A stretch of DNA of 21,914 bases from a virus. The DNA is taken from positions 1 to 21,914 of IMG/VR virus record IMGVR_UViG_3300025853_012229; one strand, 5' to 3'. Positions 1-6,801 of this stretch are shown in pieces (the first letter of the stretch is position 1; each line of letters begins with the position of its first letter). Under the pieces are notes generated by a model. That model saw only the letters and a list, made by a program, of their open reading frames with translations, was not told the origin of the DNA and made no database searches. A program made the translations under genes and the position numbers.

Positions 1-17
1 AGACTAAATACTAATCC

Positions 18-27
18 TTACGTAAAC
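18..27 (+). promoter_or_regulatory. Repeated upstream 10-mer TTACGTAAAC (possible promoter element)
   Basis: The 10-mer TTACGTAAAC, with palindromic core TTACGTAA, lies 11 bases before the start of the phosphomannomutase gene. It occurs again at 2370-2379, eight bases before another gene start, directly after a terminator. The sharing suggests a transcription-start or operator element. The TATATTT box that precedes the second copy is not present here, so this is a weak call. Confidence 0.25.
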
Positions 28-38
28 CAATTTTTTAT

Positions 39-764
39 ATGATTTATATTTTTGATATAGACGGAACATTAACTCCCAGTAGAAACAAAATGGATAAACA
101 ATTTCAAGAATTGTTTAAAAACTTTATATCTACTTATCGTGTATGGCTAATTTCAGGTAGCGACCATACTAAAACAATAGAACAAATAGGTGTTGATATA
201 TGGAAAGATGTAGAAAGAGCTTATCAATGTTCTGGTAATCAACTTTTTCAAAAAGGATCTTTAATTAGAAGTAGTGATTGGGAATTACCTATAGCAACTA
301 GATGGTGTTTAGAGAAATTTTTAGAACAATCTAAATACCCACATAGATATGGAAATCATATAGAAGAAAGACCAGGTATGGTTAATTTCTCTATTGTAGG
401 GAGAGATTGTACTCAAGAACAAAGAGAAGAATACTTTAAATGGGATAATGAACACAAAGAAAGAATTGAATTTTCTAAAGAATTAAAAGAAAGATATCTT
501 GGTTTAGATGCTGTAGTAGGTGGAGAAATTAGTATTGACATTTACCCAAGAGGTAAAGATAAGGGACAAATTGTAGATGAATTAAAAGATGATAAATTTA
601 TGTTTTTTGGAGACAGGCTAGAGCCAGGAGGAAATGATTATTCTATGAAATTAGCTACAATACATAATAAATTAAAAGGTAATGAATTTTTCCATGTAAA
701 AAGTTGGAAAGACACAAGAAATTTATTAATTTCCATAATACAACAAGACGCAGGCATAGTATGA
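39..764 (+). CDS. Eukaryotic-type (HAD-superfamily) phosphomannomutase
   Basis: Likely interconverts mannose-6-phosphate and mannose-1-phosphate in the cytoplasm, the entry step to GDP-mannose. The N-terminal HAD motif FDIDGTLTPSR (residues 5-15) carries the nucleophile D6 and acid/base D8. LISGSD (37-42) fits HAD motif II. The cap region keeps PMM-family segments: RPGMVNFSIVGRD (111-123) and GGEISIDIYP (161-170) followed by KDK. The C-terminal Mg-binding motif GDRLEPGGND is at 191-200. Length 241 matches human PMM2 (about 246), and the order of motifs is that of the alpha-PMM family, not of the bacterial ManB/AlgC mutases. It ends in an ATGA overlap with the next gene. It probably feeds the GDP-mannose 4,6-dehydratase and fucose synthase encoded downstream, but no mannose-1-phosphate guanylyltransferase is visible in this window. 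A general HAD sugar phosphatase is the alternative. Confidence 0.88.
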   Translation: MIYIFDIDGTLTPSRNKMDKQFQELFKNFISTYRVWLISGSDHTKTIEQIGVDIWKDVERAYQCSGNQLFQKGSLIRSSDWELPIATRWCLEKFLEQSKYPHRYGNHIEERPGMVNFSIVGRDCTQEQREEYFKWDNEHKERIEFSKELKERYLGLDAVVGGEISIDIYPRGKDKGQIVDELKDDKFMFFGDRLEPGGNDYSMKLATIHNKLKGNEFFHVKSWKDTRNLLISIIQQDAGIV

Positions 765-1141
765 AAATAGAAGTATCTAACGGAGAATTAATTGATAAAT
801 TAACTATATTAGAAATTAAATTAAATAAAATTTTTGATAAAGATAAATTAACAAATCTTATGAATGAATGGGAATATATTAATTCCCAAACTATTTCTTT
901 GTATCAAATATTCGGAACTAAAATTATGGAATTAACTGATCAATTAGAATCTACTAATAAAGAATTATGGTGGGTAGAAGATCAATTAAGATTATGTGAG
1001 AAAGAACAACGATTTGATAAAGAATTCGTGGAGCTAGCAAGATCTGTTTATAAATTAAACGATGAAAGACATGCTATAAAAAAAAATATAGATAAATTAA
1101 CAAATTCAAAATTTAGTGAAGAAAAGTCATATAGTAAATAA
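761..1141 (+). CDS. DUF6165-like protein
   Basis: A 126-residue protein starting with MKIEVSNGELIDKLTILEIK, which resembles my recollection of the DUF6165 family found in lipopolysaccharide and glycosyltransferase loci; its biochemical function is unknown. The start at 761 is chosen because it overlaps the upstream stop as ATGA and matches the family N-terminus; an in-frame ATG at 704 would add 19 unlike residues. Most of the rest (roughly residues 25-115) is charged and helical, with probable coiled-coil stretches. No signal peptide or membrane segment is visible. Its position after phosphomannomutase fits a glycan-related role. The 3' end overlaps the sliding-clamp gene by 26 bases. Confidence 0.7.
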   Translation: MKIEVSNGELIDKLTILEIKLNKIFDKDKLTNLMNEWEYINSQTISLYQIFGTKIMELTDQLESTNKELWWVEDQLRLCEKEQRFDKEFVELARSVYKLNDERHAIKKNIDKLTNSKFSEEKSYSK

Positions 1142-1823
1142 TATAGAAAAATATTACTTAGGGGGGTTATCTAAATCTGTTTTATGGGAAGTAGCTGATA
1201 AAAAAGTTACAATTAACTTTAGTACAGAAGCTAAAAATGCTGTTGGCACCCTCTCATTTGATTTAGATCTACCGGATTGTACTTTGGCTATATATAATAC
1301 AGATGCTTTGTTACGTTTAATTAATGTAACAAATGAAGATATTGACATTATAATTAGTGAAGATAATCAAAAAATAAAAATACAAGATAATAAATTTGAT
1401 TTAATTTATCATTTAAGTGAAAAAGATGCAATACCAACAGTGCCTAAAGTAACCGAAACAGATTATGATTTTAAATTTAATGTAAATGATGAATTTATTA
1501 ATAAGTTTTTAAAAGCTCATAACGCTTTAGAAAAAACAGAAGAAGTTACTTTAAATAGTATCTCTATTAAAGGAGATGATGTAGTAGAAATTGTATTAGG
1601 GGAAAGATCTCAACATTCACATAAAATTAAATTTACAGAACCTGCTATATTTGACACTCCAAGTACTTTGCTACCCTTCCCAGCTAATGTATTACGTGAA
1701 ATATTAGCAGCTAATAAAGGTACTGAAGGAACAATATATGTAAGTGATAAAGGGTTAATGAAGTTAGAATTTAATGGAAATAAAAACCCATCAAAATATT
1801 TTGTTGTAAGACAACAAATGTAA
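1116..1823 (+). CDS. 45: T4-type DNA polymerase sliding clamp (gp45-like)
   Basis: Trimeric ring clamp that holds the phage DNA polymerase on DNA and, in T4, also activates late transcription. The 235-residue product is close to T4 gp45 (228). The N-domain segment LAIYNTDALLRLINV (about 57-71), then IIISEDNQKIKIQD, follows the T4 pattern AIYDLNGFLGIL...SQSEDGNIKIAD. A second domain begins near residue 115 and the protein ends in a beta-rich C-terminus (KYFVVRQQM). The start is a GTG at 1116 inside the preceding gene; the frame is closed by a stop at 1098, so only GTG 1116 or an ATT at 1104 is available. No ribosome-binding site is seen, so translation is probably coupled to the upstream gene. 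The partner clamp-loader genes lie 3-4 kb downstream. Confidence 0.85.
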   Translation: MKKSHIVNNIEKYYLGGLSKSVLWEVADKKVTINFSTEAKNAVGTLSFDLDLPDCTLAIYNTDALLRLINVTNEDIDIIISEDNQKIKIQDNKFDLIYHLSEKDAIPTVPKVTETDYDFKFNVNDEFINKFLKAHNALEKTEEVTLNSISIKGDDVVEIVLGERSQHSHKIKFTEPAIFDTPSTLLPFPANVLREILAANKGTEGTIYVSDKGLMKLEFNGNKNPSKYFVVRQQM

Positions 1824-1911
1824 TATTTATAATAAATGACTGAGACTCTAGGGCGAGCAGTTATAGTTTTATGTTTAACCGGTGAGCTAAGCCACCACAA
1901 ATTTTAATGAT
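1824..1911. other. Intergenic gap with GC-richer segment, short ORF and hairpin before hsp20
   Basis: This 88-base gap is the longest non-coding stretch of the window. From about 1841 to 1898 it is clearly richer in G+C than its surroundings. It contains GGTGAGCTAAGCCACC (1881-1896), which can fold as a six-pair stem with one bulged A and a three-base loop just before the hsp20 start. A 23-codon frame runs from ATG 1836 to TAA 1905-1907 without homology I recognise. No T-run follows the hairpin, so it is not an obvious terminator. The region could hold the hsp20 promoter, a leader peptide or a structured 5' leader. Confidence 0.35.
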
Positions 1912-2322
1912 ATGAGTACATTTATTTACGAACGTACACCGTTCGACATTTTATTTAGAAATTTCTTCCAAGACGGAAGCACCTACAACCCAGTTGTAGA
2001 AACCAAACTTTCCCACCCAGTAGATATTTACACTTCAGACAAAGGGCTAACATTTGAAATTGCCTGTACTGGGATCTCTAAAAATGATATCGAGTTACTT
2101 ACTCAAGATAATGTTTTAAGAGTTAATTATACTAAATCCAAAGATAGTGATAATTTAGATTATATCCATAGGGGTATTGCTAAAAGATCCTTTAATTTAG
2201 GATGGAAAATTGATGGTAAATTCGATTTATCTAAAGCAAATGCAAACTTTGCTGATGGGTTATTAACAATTGAAGTACCATTTTCTAAAGGTTCGGAGTT
2301 AAAAAAGTTACAAATTAAGTAA
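1912..2322 (+). CDS. Small heat-shock protein, Hsp20/alpha-crystallin family
   Basis: ATP-independent holdase chaperone. The 136-residue protein has a short N-terminal arm with aromatic residues (FIYERTPFDILFRNFF region, 4-19). An alpha-crystallin domain spans about 35-123, including the ADGLLTIEVP strand (114-123), equivalent to the family A-x-x-x-G-x-L signature. The tail ends in KLQIK, similar to the I-x-I anchor that links dimers. The gene stands apart from its neighbours: an 88-base gap precedes it and a factor-independent terminator starts right after the stop. It may therefore be expressed as its own short unit. Hsp20 genes are common in marine T4-like phages; here it joins GroES and GroEL nearby, giving the phage a three-protein folding set. 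Confidence 0.9.
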   Translation: MSTFIYERTPFDILFRNFFQDGSTYNPVVETKLSHPVDIYTSDKGLTFEIACTGISKNDIELLTQDNVLRVNYTKSKDSDNLDYIHRGIAKRSFNLGWKIDGKFDLSKANANFADGLLTIEVPFSKGSELKKLQIK

Positions 2323-2350
2323 ATCAAGTTTGCCCTAGAGCTTGGTTTTT
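2323..2350 (+). terminator. Factor-independent terminator after hsp20
   Basis: Immediately after the hsp20 stop, ATCAAGTT (2323-2330) pairs with AGCTTGGT (2339-2346), giving eight pairs including two G-U, around the loop TGCCCTAG. It is followed by a short T-run (2347-2350), with more Ts at 2358-2362. Confidence 0.7.
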
Positions 2351-2379
2351 AATTAAATTTTTCGTATATTTACGTAAAC
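2342..2379 (+). promoter_or_regulatory. Candidate Bacteroidota-type promoter
   Basis: Located between the hsp20 terminator and the next gene start (2388). A TATATTTA box (2365-2372) matches seven of eight positions of the Bacteroidota -7 consensus TAnnTTTG. A TTG at 2342-2344 lies 20 bases upstream, as in the -33 element. The core AATTTTTCGTATATT (2356-2370) recurs at 4709 and, slightly changed, at 10055. It is followed by TTACGTAAAC, also present at 18-27. This is inference from position and repetition; the consensus itself is established for Bacteroidota. Confidence 0.5.
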
Positions 2380-2387
2380 AAAAAGTT

Positions 2388-2669
2388 ATGGCAAATCCAA
2401 ATTTTAAAGGTAGACCTGTTGGATCAGGTAAATCAACATTTATCGAAGACCCGTTATTGGGTGATTACAAAATAACAATTGATGAATACAGTTATAATGT
2501 ATTTGACACTGTTAAGAACAAAACTGTAGGTTTTCACACTACATTAGAGCAAGCTGTCATATCAATAGCTAGAAAGTTAATGTTACAAGAAAAAACTTAT
2601 AGTTTAGAAGAATTCGCTAAAGAGTTTAAACAAACACATACTAATCTTAAGGAAGCAATTTTAAAATGA
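2388..2669 (+). CDS. Hypothetical protein with basic GRPVGSGK N-terminus
   Basis: A 93-residue protein I do not recognise with certainty. The N-terminus (about residues 6-15, KGRPVGSGKS) is basic and glycine-rich, somewhat like an AT-hook GRP core. It is followed by a compact region in which GFHTTLEQAVISIARKLML (49-67) resembles the 'GY-x-sL-x2-Al' strand-helix pattern of small hypothetical phage proteins. The last 25 residues are helical and charged. It is the first gene after a terminator and candidate promoter, so it heads the transcript that includes GroES and GroEL. The start ATG lies in AAAAAGTTATG with no Shine-Dalgarno. The stop overlaps the next start as ATGA. Confidence 0.6.
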   Translation: MANPNFKGRPVGSGKSTFIEDPLLGDYKITIDEYSYNVFDTVKNKTVGFHTTLEQAVISIARKLMLQEKTYSLEEFAKEFKQTHTNLKEAILK

Positions 2670-2779
2670 GTAAAGCACGTGGACAATCTTTAATGCGTAA
2701 AGCAAAAAGAATGAATAGGTTTAAAATAACCTCTAATATAGGAAATAAGATAAATACTATAAAAAATAGAAAAAAATGA
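2666..2779 (+). CDS. Small basic protein of 37 residues
   Basis: A short frame that begins MSKARGQSLMRKAKRMNRFK and ends in KNRKK. It overlaps the previous stop as ATGA at 2666-2669 and the GroES start as ATGA at 2776-2779. That double four-base coupling is strong evidence of real translation. About a third of residues are Lys or Arg and there is no acidic residue at all, which suggests nucleic acid or ribosome binding; that is inference. No family is recognised. Confidence 0.6.
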   Translation: MSKARGQSLMRKAKRMNRFKITSNIGNKINTIKNRKK

Positions 2780-3066
2780 GTAAATTAAGACCAGTTAATG
2801 GAAATGTTATCCTTAGACCTATAGAGGAAGAGGAACAAATAGCAGGAAATATTATTATTCCTGATATGGGTAAAGAAAGACCTGAAATGGGAGAGATTGT
2901 AGCAATTTCAAATGTTTATAATTTTAATAAAGGTGAATATGCACCTACAACTTTAGAAGTTGGTATGAAAGTTTTAATTCCAAAAATGGGTGCACAAGCA
3001 ATTACCATTGATGGGGAGGAATATTATATTACATCACAAAATTCAGTTTTATCAATCGTAGAATAA
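2776..3066 (+). CDS. groES: Co-chaperonin GroES-like protein
   Basis: Heptameric lid of the GroEL folding chamber. The 96-residue product has normal GroES length. It opens with LRPVNGNVILRPIEEEEQ (4-21), followed by the mobile loop and the hydrophobic contact IIIPD (26-30), where E. coli has IVL. The family G-E-(I/V)-V-A-(I/V) strand is at 39-44 and a GMKVLIPKMGAQ turn lies near 73-84. The start overlaps the 37-residue gene as ATGA, and its stop TAA overlaps the GroEL start by one base. T4 carries the unrelated-looking GroES substitute gp31 for folding its capsid protein; this phage instead carries a recognisable GroES with its own GroEL. Confidence 0.9.
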   Translation: MSKLRPVNGNVILRPIEEEEQIAGNIIIPDMGKERPEMGEIVAISNVYNFNKGEYAPTTLEVGMKVLIPKMGAQAITIDGEEYYITSQNSVLSIVE

Positions 3067-4706
3067 TGACAGAAACAAGTTTCGGAACAGAATTAAAAAA
3101 TAAGCTTTTAGAGGGAGTTCAAAAGCTTAATAACAGTGTATCATCAACTTTAGGACCTGCTGGAAGAACAGTACTAATTAAAGACGATACTGGTGAAATT
3201 AAAGTAACAAAAGATGGAGTTACCGTTGCAAAAGCATTTAAAGAACTAGAAGATCAAACTGAATCTATAGGTGCCGAGTTAGCTAAAAAAGTATCTACAA
3301 AATGTGCTAATGAAGTAGGAGATGGTACTACAACCTCAACAGTATTAGCTACTGCTATTTTAGAAGAAGGAATTAGACAAATTAATGAAGGTTCTAATCC
3401 TGTAAATATTAAAAAAGGTATAGATGAAGCTGTAGCAACAGTAGTAAATAGACTAAAAGAAATGTCTACTGAAATTACAGACGATATTCAAATTAGAGAA
3501 GTAGCAACTATATCAGGTAATAATGATGTTGAAATAGGTAATTTAATTTCTACTGCTTTAGATAAAGTTGGTAGAGATGGGATTGTTACTATTGAAGAAT
3601 CTAAAACAGGTGAAACTTCACTTGAAGTAGTTGAAGGTATGCAATTTGATAGAGGTTTTAAATCTCCATATTTTGTTACAGATAATAATACAATGCAAGC
3701 TGTATTAGATGATCCTTATATATTAATTTATGATGGTAGAATTACACAAGCATCAGAATTAATTAATGTATTAAATAAAGCGAGTGGTGAATCTAAACCT
3801 ATTTTAATTGTAGCAGAAGATATTGATGGTGAAGCATTAGCAACATTAATTGTTAACAAAATGAGAGGTACTGTTAAAGCAGTAGCTGTCAAAGCACCAG
3901 AATTTGGAGATAGAAGAACTATGGCTTTAGAAGATTTAGCTACAGTTACAGGTGGACAAGTTTTATCTAAAAATAAAGGACATAAACTTGATAAAATGTC
4001 TCCTGTTCAATTTAATGAATTGTTAGGTTCAGCTAGAAAAGTAACAGTTGAAAAAGAAATAACTACTATTATAGATGGTAAAGGTGGAGAAGAAGCTATT
4101 ACTGCTAGAGCTGAAGAAATTAAAACACAACTTGATAATGCTAGTTCTGCATTTGAAAAAGAAAAACTACAAGAAAGATTAGGTAAACTAATCGGTGGTG
4201 TAGCAATTATTAATGTTGGTGGTAATTCAGAAATTGAAATTAGAGAGAAAAAAGATAGAGTAGAAGACGCATTATTTGCTACTAAAGCTGCTTTAGATGA
4301 AGGTATTATAATTGGTGGTGGTACTGCTTTATTATATGCCGCAAATGTTATTAATACAATCTCTGAAAATAAAGATATAGCTATTGGTAGAAGAATTGTC
4401 AAATCAGCTATACAAGAACCATTTTTAAAAATATTAAGTAATGCAGGACATGAAGTAAATGATGTTAGATTTGCATCTTATGGATTAAATGCTGCCGATC
4501 CTAATTTTTGGTTAGGATTAGATTATAAAAGTTTAGAAATGGTTAACTTTAAAGAGTTAGGAATTATTGATCCTAAAAAAGTAACTAGAATTGCATTAGA
4601 AAATGCTGCCTCAATAGCGGGTACTATTCTTACTACTGAATCTGTTGTCTATGAAAAAAGAACAGATAAAGAAGAAGAAACTAACCCAATGGCGGGGATG
4701 ATGTAA
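3066..4706 (+). CDS. groEL: Chaperonin GroEL (60 kDa)
   Basis: ATP-driven folding chamber, 546 residues, full length (E. coli 548). Visible family landmarks are [11 protein letters not shown] (28-38) in the nucleotide site and GDGTTT (85-90) with the Mg/ATP aspartate D86. The apical domain fills the middle. [16 protein letters not shown] holds the hydrolysis aspartate equivalent to E. coli D398, and GGGTALL follows. The C-terminal tail is shortened to NPMAGMM rather than a long GGM repeat. No truncation or missing catalytic residue is seen. It is coupled to GroES and sits between the clamp and clamp-loader genes. Possible clients are the phage major capsid protein or replisome; this is inference. 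Phage GroELs are known but uncommon. Confidence 0.95.
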   Translation: MTETSFGTELKNKLLEGVQKLNNSVSSTLGPAGRTVLIKDDTGEIKVTKDGVTVAKAFKELEDQTESIGAELAKKVSTKCANEVGDGTTTSTVLATAILEEGIRQINEGSNPVNIKKGIDEAVATVVNRLKEMSTEITDDIQIREVATISGNNDVEIGNLISTALDKVGRDGIVTIEESKTGETSLEVVEGMQFDRGFKSPYFVTDNNTMQAVLDDPYILIYDGRITQASELINVLNKASGESKPILIVAEDIDGEALATLIVNKMRGTVKAVAVKAPEFGDRRTMALEDLATVTGGQVLSKNKGHKLDKMSPVQFNELLGSARKVTVEKEITTIIDGKGGEEAITARAEEIKTQLDNASSAFEKEKLQERLGKLIGGVAIINVGGNSEIEIREKKDRVEDALFATKAALDEGIIIGGGTALLYAANVINTISENKDIAIGRRIVKSAIQEPFLKILSNAGHEVNDVRFASYGLNAADPNFWLGLDYKSLEMVNFKELGIIDPKKVTRIALENAASIAGTILTTESVVYEKRTDKEEETNPMAGMM

Positions 4707-4708
4707 TT

Positions 4709-4724
4709 AATTTTTGTATATTAG
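4709..4724 (+). promoter_or_regulatory. Candidate promoter upstream of the clamp-loader gene
   Basis: AATTTTTGTATATTAG repeats the core of the element at 2356-2370 (AATTTTTCGTATATT), lacking one base. It falls in the 22-base gap between the GroEL stop and the gp44 start. TATATTAG matches six of eight positions of TAnnTTTG, and no TTG is seen at the -33 distance. The start codon follows within five bases, so any transcript would have almost no leader. Confidence 0.35.
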
Positions 4725-4728
4725 ATAT

Positions 4729-5649
4729 ATGCTTAAAGAACACACTTTATTTACTGAAAAATTTAGACCAACTAATCCTAATGATTATATTGGCAATGAA
4801 GTATTTAAAGCTAGTTTAAACCAATGGATTAAACAACAGGATATTCCACATATCTTGTTGTATGGTCCTGCAGGTACTGGTAAAACTACTGCTGCTAAAT
4901 TAATTGTAGCTAACCTAGATTGTGATTCAATTTATATAAATTGTTCTGATGAAAATGGTATAGAAACAATTAGAGAAAAAGTAAAATCATTTGCTTCTGC
5001 TGCAACATTCCGCGAATTAAAGGTAGTTATAATGGATGAAGCAGATTTTTTAACGATTAACGCACAAGCAGCTTTACGTAATGTTATTGAAGCATTTTCA
5101 AAAACAACACGTTTCATTTTTACTTGTAATTATATAGAACGTATAATTGACCCTATCCAATCTAGAACCTCAGTATTTGAAATATTACCACCTTCTAAAA
5201 AAGAAATAGCAAAACGTTGCTCTGCTATTTTAGATTCAGAAGCTTGTAATCGTGCCCCTGCTGATATAGTAGAAATTGTAAATAAAACCTATCCTGATAT
5301 TAGAAAGACACTTAATTTATTACAATCATGTATAGTGTCTGAACCTGCAGGTACATTCTTACAATTAAATAAAGATATTGTTAATCAAAAACAATACACA
5401 GATCAAATTATTGATTTAATTAAATCAAATGATGCTAAGGCATTTAACCAAATTAGACAAATTGTAGCCGATTCAAATATAAGAGACTACAATGAATTAT
5501 ATAGAGCTTTATTCGAAAACTTAGATTCATTTCATAACCCAGTATTAGGTACTATTATTATAGCAGAATCACAGTACCAATCAGTTATGGCTCCTGATAA
5601 AGAAATTACTTTTATGGGATGTATCGCTAAATTAATTAAACCTTTCTAA
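4729..5649 (+). CDS. 44: T4-type clamp-loader large subunit (gp44-like AAA+ ATPase)
   Basis: ATPase subunit that, with gp62, opens and loads the gp45 clamp. The 306-residue product (T4 gp44 is 319) has Walker A GPAGTGKT (46-53) and Walker B IMDEAD (101-106). It also has sensor-1 FTCNY (131-135) and the SRT sequence (145-147) at the clamp-loader SRC arginine-finger position. The lid and collar domains fill the rest. ATG 4729 is preferred over an in-frame TTG at 4714, which lies inside the promoter-like element. The KFRP motif near the N-terminus is typical of clamp-loader ATPases. The next gene begins one base after the stop. Confidence 0.93.
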   Translation: MLKEHTLFTEKFRPTNPNDYIGNEVFKASLNQWIKQQDIPHILLYGPAGTGKTTAAKLIVANLDCDSIYINCSDENGIETIREKVKSFASAATFRELKVVIMDEADFLTINAQAALRNVIEAFSKTTRFIFTCNYIERIIDPIQSRTSVFEILPPSKKEIAKRCSAILDSEACNRAPADIVEIVNKTYPDIRKTLNLLQSCIVSEPAGTFLQLNKDIVNQKQYTDQIIDLIKSNDAKAFNQIRQIVADSNIRDYNELYRALFENLDSFHNPVLGTIIIAESQYQSVMAPDKEITFMGCIAKLIKPF

Positions 5650-5650
5650 C

Positions 5651-5911
5651 ATGAATTACCCAGAAAATGCGGCTTCACTGCCTGTAAACACTATTAATGT
5701 TGATTTATCAAAAACAGAACCTATTCTAACTGAAAAAGGAGGGAATATTTGGAAAGCCGGAGTTATACTTCGTAAAGCCTCTAAATTTGTAGCAGGTACT
5801 GCCGAGGACGTTATTGTACCTATTTCAGTATTTTATGACCCAGACACAGGTCAAATATTAGAAGATGTTATTCCAACAGATTTAAGAGAAGAATTTGGAG
5901 TTAAAGAATAA
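5651..5911 (+). CDS. Hypothetical protein between clamp-loader subunits
   Basis: An 86-residue acidic protein of unknown function. It shows alternating strand-like segments (NINVDLSKTEPILTEKGGN region, then VIVPISVFYDPDTGQIL at about 55-71) and no membrane segment or zinc site. It begins one base after the gp44 stop and its TAA overlaps the gp62 start by one base, so it is co-translated with both subunits. T4 has genes 44 and 62 directly adjacent. Its fixed position suggests a link to the clamp loader or replisome, but that is inference. Confidence 0.6.
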   Translation: MNYPENAASLPVNTINVDLSKTEPILTEKGGNIWKAGVILRKASKFVAGTAEDVIVPISVFYDPDTGQILEDVIPTDLREEFGVKE

Positions 5912-6318
5912 TGACAATTTTTGATTGGTTAAATGAAATTAGTTATAATAAAAGACCATGGTCTTCTTTTAGTAGTAAAGACCATGATTCTTTTAATTCT
6001 TATATGATTAATCGATTTATATCAATGAAAGAAGATTATATTGATTTTGTTAATATAATTCAAAAATATTCACTTAATAAAAAGTCTCTTTATAATTACT
6101 ATTGTCAACTTATACCAAAAAGAAAAACATTTTTTAAATATATTAAACCTAAAAAAAGTATATTAAATACTCAATTAATTACTATTTTAGCTAAACACTT
6201 TGAATTAAGTGAAAGAGAAATAAAAGATAATTACCATTTAATAGGAAAAAATTTATCACAAAGTATACTTCAAAGTATAGGTATCGATGATAAACAAATT
6301 AAAACACTATTAAAATGA
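5911..6318 (+). CDS. 62: T4-type clamp-loader small subunit (gp62-like)
   Basis: Non-ATPase subunit that bridges the gp44 ring of the T4-type clamp loader. The 135-residue protein is shorter than T4 gp62 (187) but near the length I recall for marine T4-like phages. It has the N-terminal DWLNEISYNKRPW and YMINRFISM segments (about 5-17 and 31-39). A central IPKRKTFFKYIK (about 69-80) aligns with T4 VPRGKRYGKWAK. The C-terminal helical part ends in KTLLK. Context after gp44 supports the call. It overlaps the next gene by four bases. Confidence 0.72.
   Translation: MTIFDWLNEISYNKRPWSSFSSKDHDSFNSYMINRFISMKEDYIDFVNIIQKYSLNKKSLYNYYCQLIPKRKTFFKYIKPKKSILNTQLITILAKHFELSEREIKDNYHLIGKNLSQSILQSIGIDDKQIKTLLK
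5957..5986 (+). other. Nine-pair hairpin early in the gp62 coding region
   Basis: CATGGTCTT (5957-5965) and AAGACCATG (5978-5986) are perfect inverted repeats around a 12-base loop. The 5' arm also belongs to the 14-base palindrome AAGACCATGGTCTT (5952-5965), and AAAGACCATG is directly repeated at 5951 and 5977. It starts 46 bases inside the gene. It may only reflect codons for RPWSSF...KDHD, but could affect translation. Confidence 0.4.
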
Positions 6319-6794
6319 TAAAAGAAGATAATTTTATATTTAATAATGTTGATATTATTCTTGAAGAAGAAAATATTAAAATTAAAAAACATTTTAAAAA
6401 ACAAAAAAAAGATAATTATCAATGTTTTTATCCTCTTTCAATTACTAATGAATTTCTTTTTAAACTAAATTCTAAAATTAATGATTATATTATTAAATTA
6501 GGTGAAGATAGATTACTTGATTTTCATTTAGCAAAAGAATTTTATATTCAAAATATTAAAAATAATATTTTTAATTATAATGAATATGATACTAAAAATC
6601 TTCTTATTACTAATAGAATTTTTAATTATATTTTATTTTTAGACCCTGGAAAAATCAAATTTATTAATTTAAACCATACTGAAAATGTTTTAAAAAACTC
6701 ATTGTTAATTTTTCCTGAAGAATATACTCACAATTTTGAATTTGTTAATTCAAAAGATATAGTTATATTAAATGGATTTGTAAACTTTATATAA
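6315..6794 (+). CDS. Degenerate prolyl-4-hydroxylase-like protein
   Basis: A 159-residue protein whose C-terminal half appears to align with the oxygenases at 7032 and 8565. ITNRIFNYILFLDPG (about 98-112) matches their beta-strand with YLNDVEEGG, and LLIFPEEYTH (130-139) matches CIFPAGYTH, keeping the distal metal His (H139). INGFV-like NGFVNF ends it, as TGW does in the others. The H-x-E metal motif is absent (the position reads NYNE) and the 2-oxoglutarate-binding Lys/Arg is not visible. It is therefore probably a non-catalytic relative. It overlaps gp62 by four bases, where T4 has the translational repressor regA; the sequence does not resemble RegA. The alignment is by eye and the paralogy is inference. 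Confidence 0.5.
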   Translation: MIKEDNFIFNNVDIILEEENIKIKKHFKKQKKDNYQCFYPLSITNEFLFKLNSKINDYIIKLGEDRLLDFHLAKEFYIQNIKNNIFNYNEYDTKNLLITNRIFNYILFLDPGKIKFINLNHTENVLKNSLLIFPEEYTHNFEFVNSKDIVILNGFVNFI

Positions 6795-6801
6795 AAAAAT
6801 T

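Noticed and set aside
1825-1832. TATAAATA, the T4 late-promoter consensus, on the minus strand
   Set aside because: No minus-strand gene lies downstream of it in that direction, and an eight-base A/T word is expected often by chance in this sequence.
1840-1900. tRNA-like sequence on the minus strand (GGTGGCTTAGCTCACCGGTTA)
   Set aside because: The start resembles an acceptor and D-arm, but the matching D-stem GAGC, a T-arm with TTCRA and the 3' acceptor strand are all missing.
4007-4402. Minus-strand open frame of 131 codons inside GroEL
   Set aside because: It is a shadow of a highly conserved gene, with hydrophobic low-complexity translation and no coupling to other genes.
6315-6794. RegA translational repressor, expected after gp62
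   Set aside because: Length and sequence do not match T4 RegA; the C-terminal half fits the neighbouring oxygenases better.
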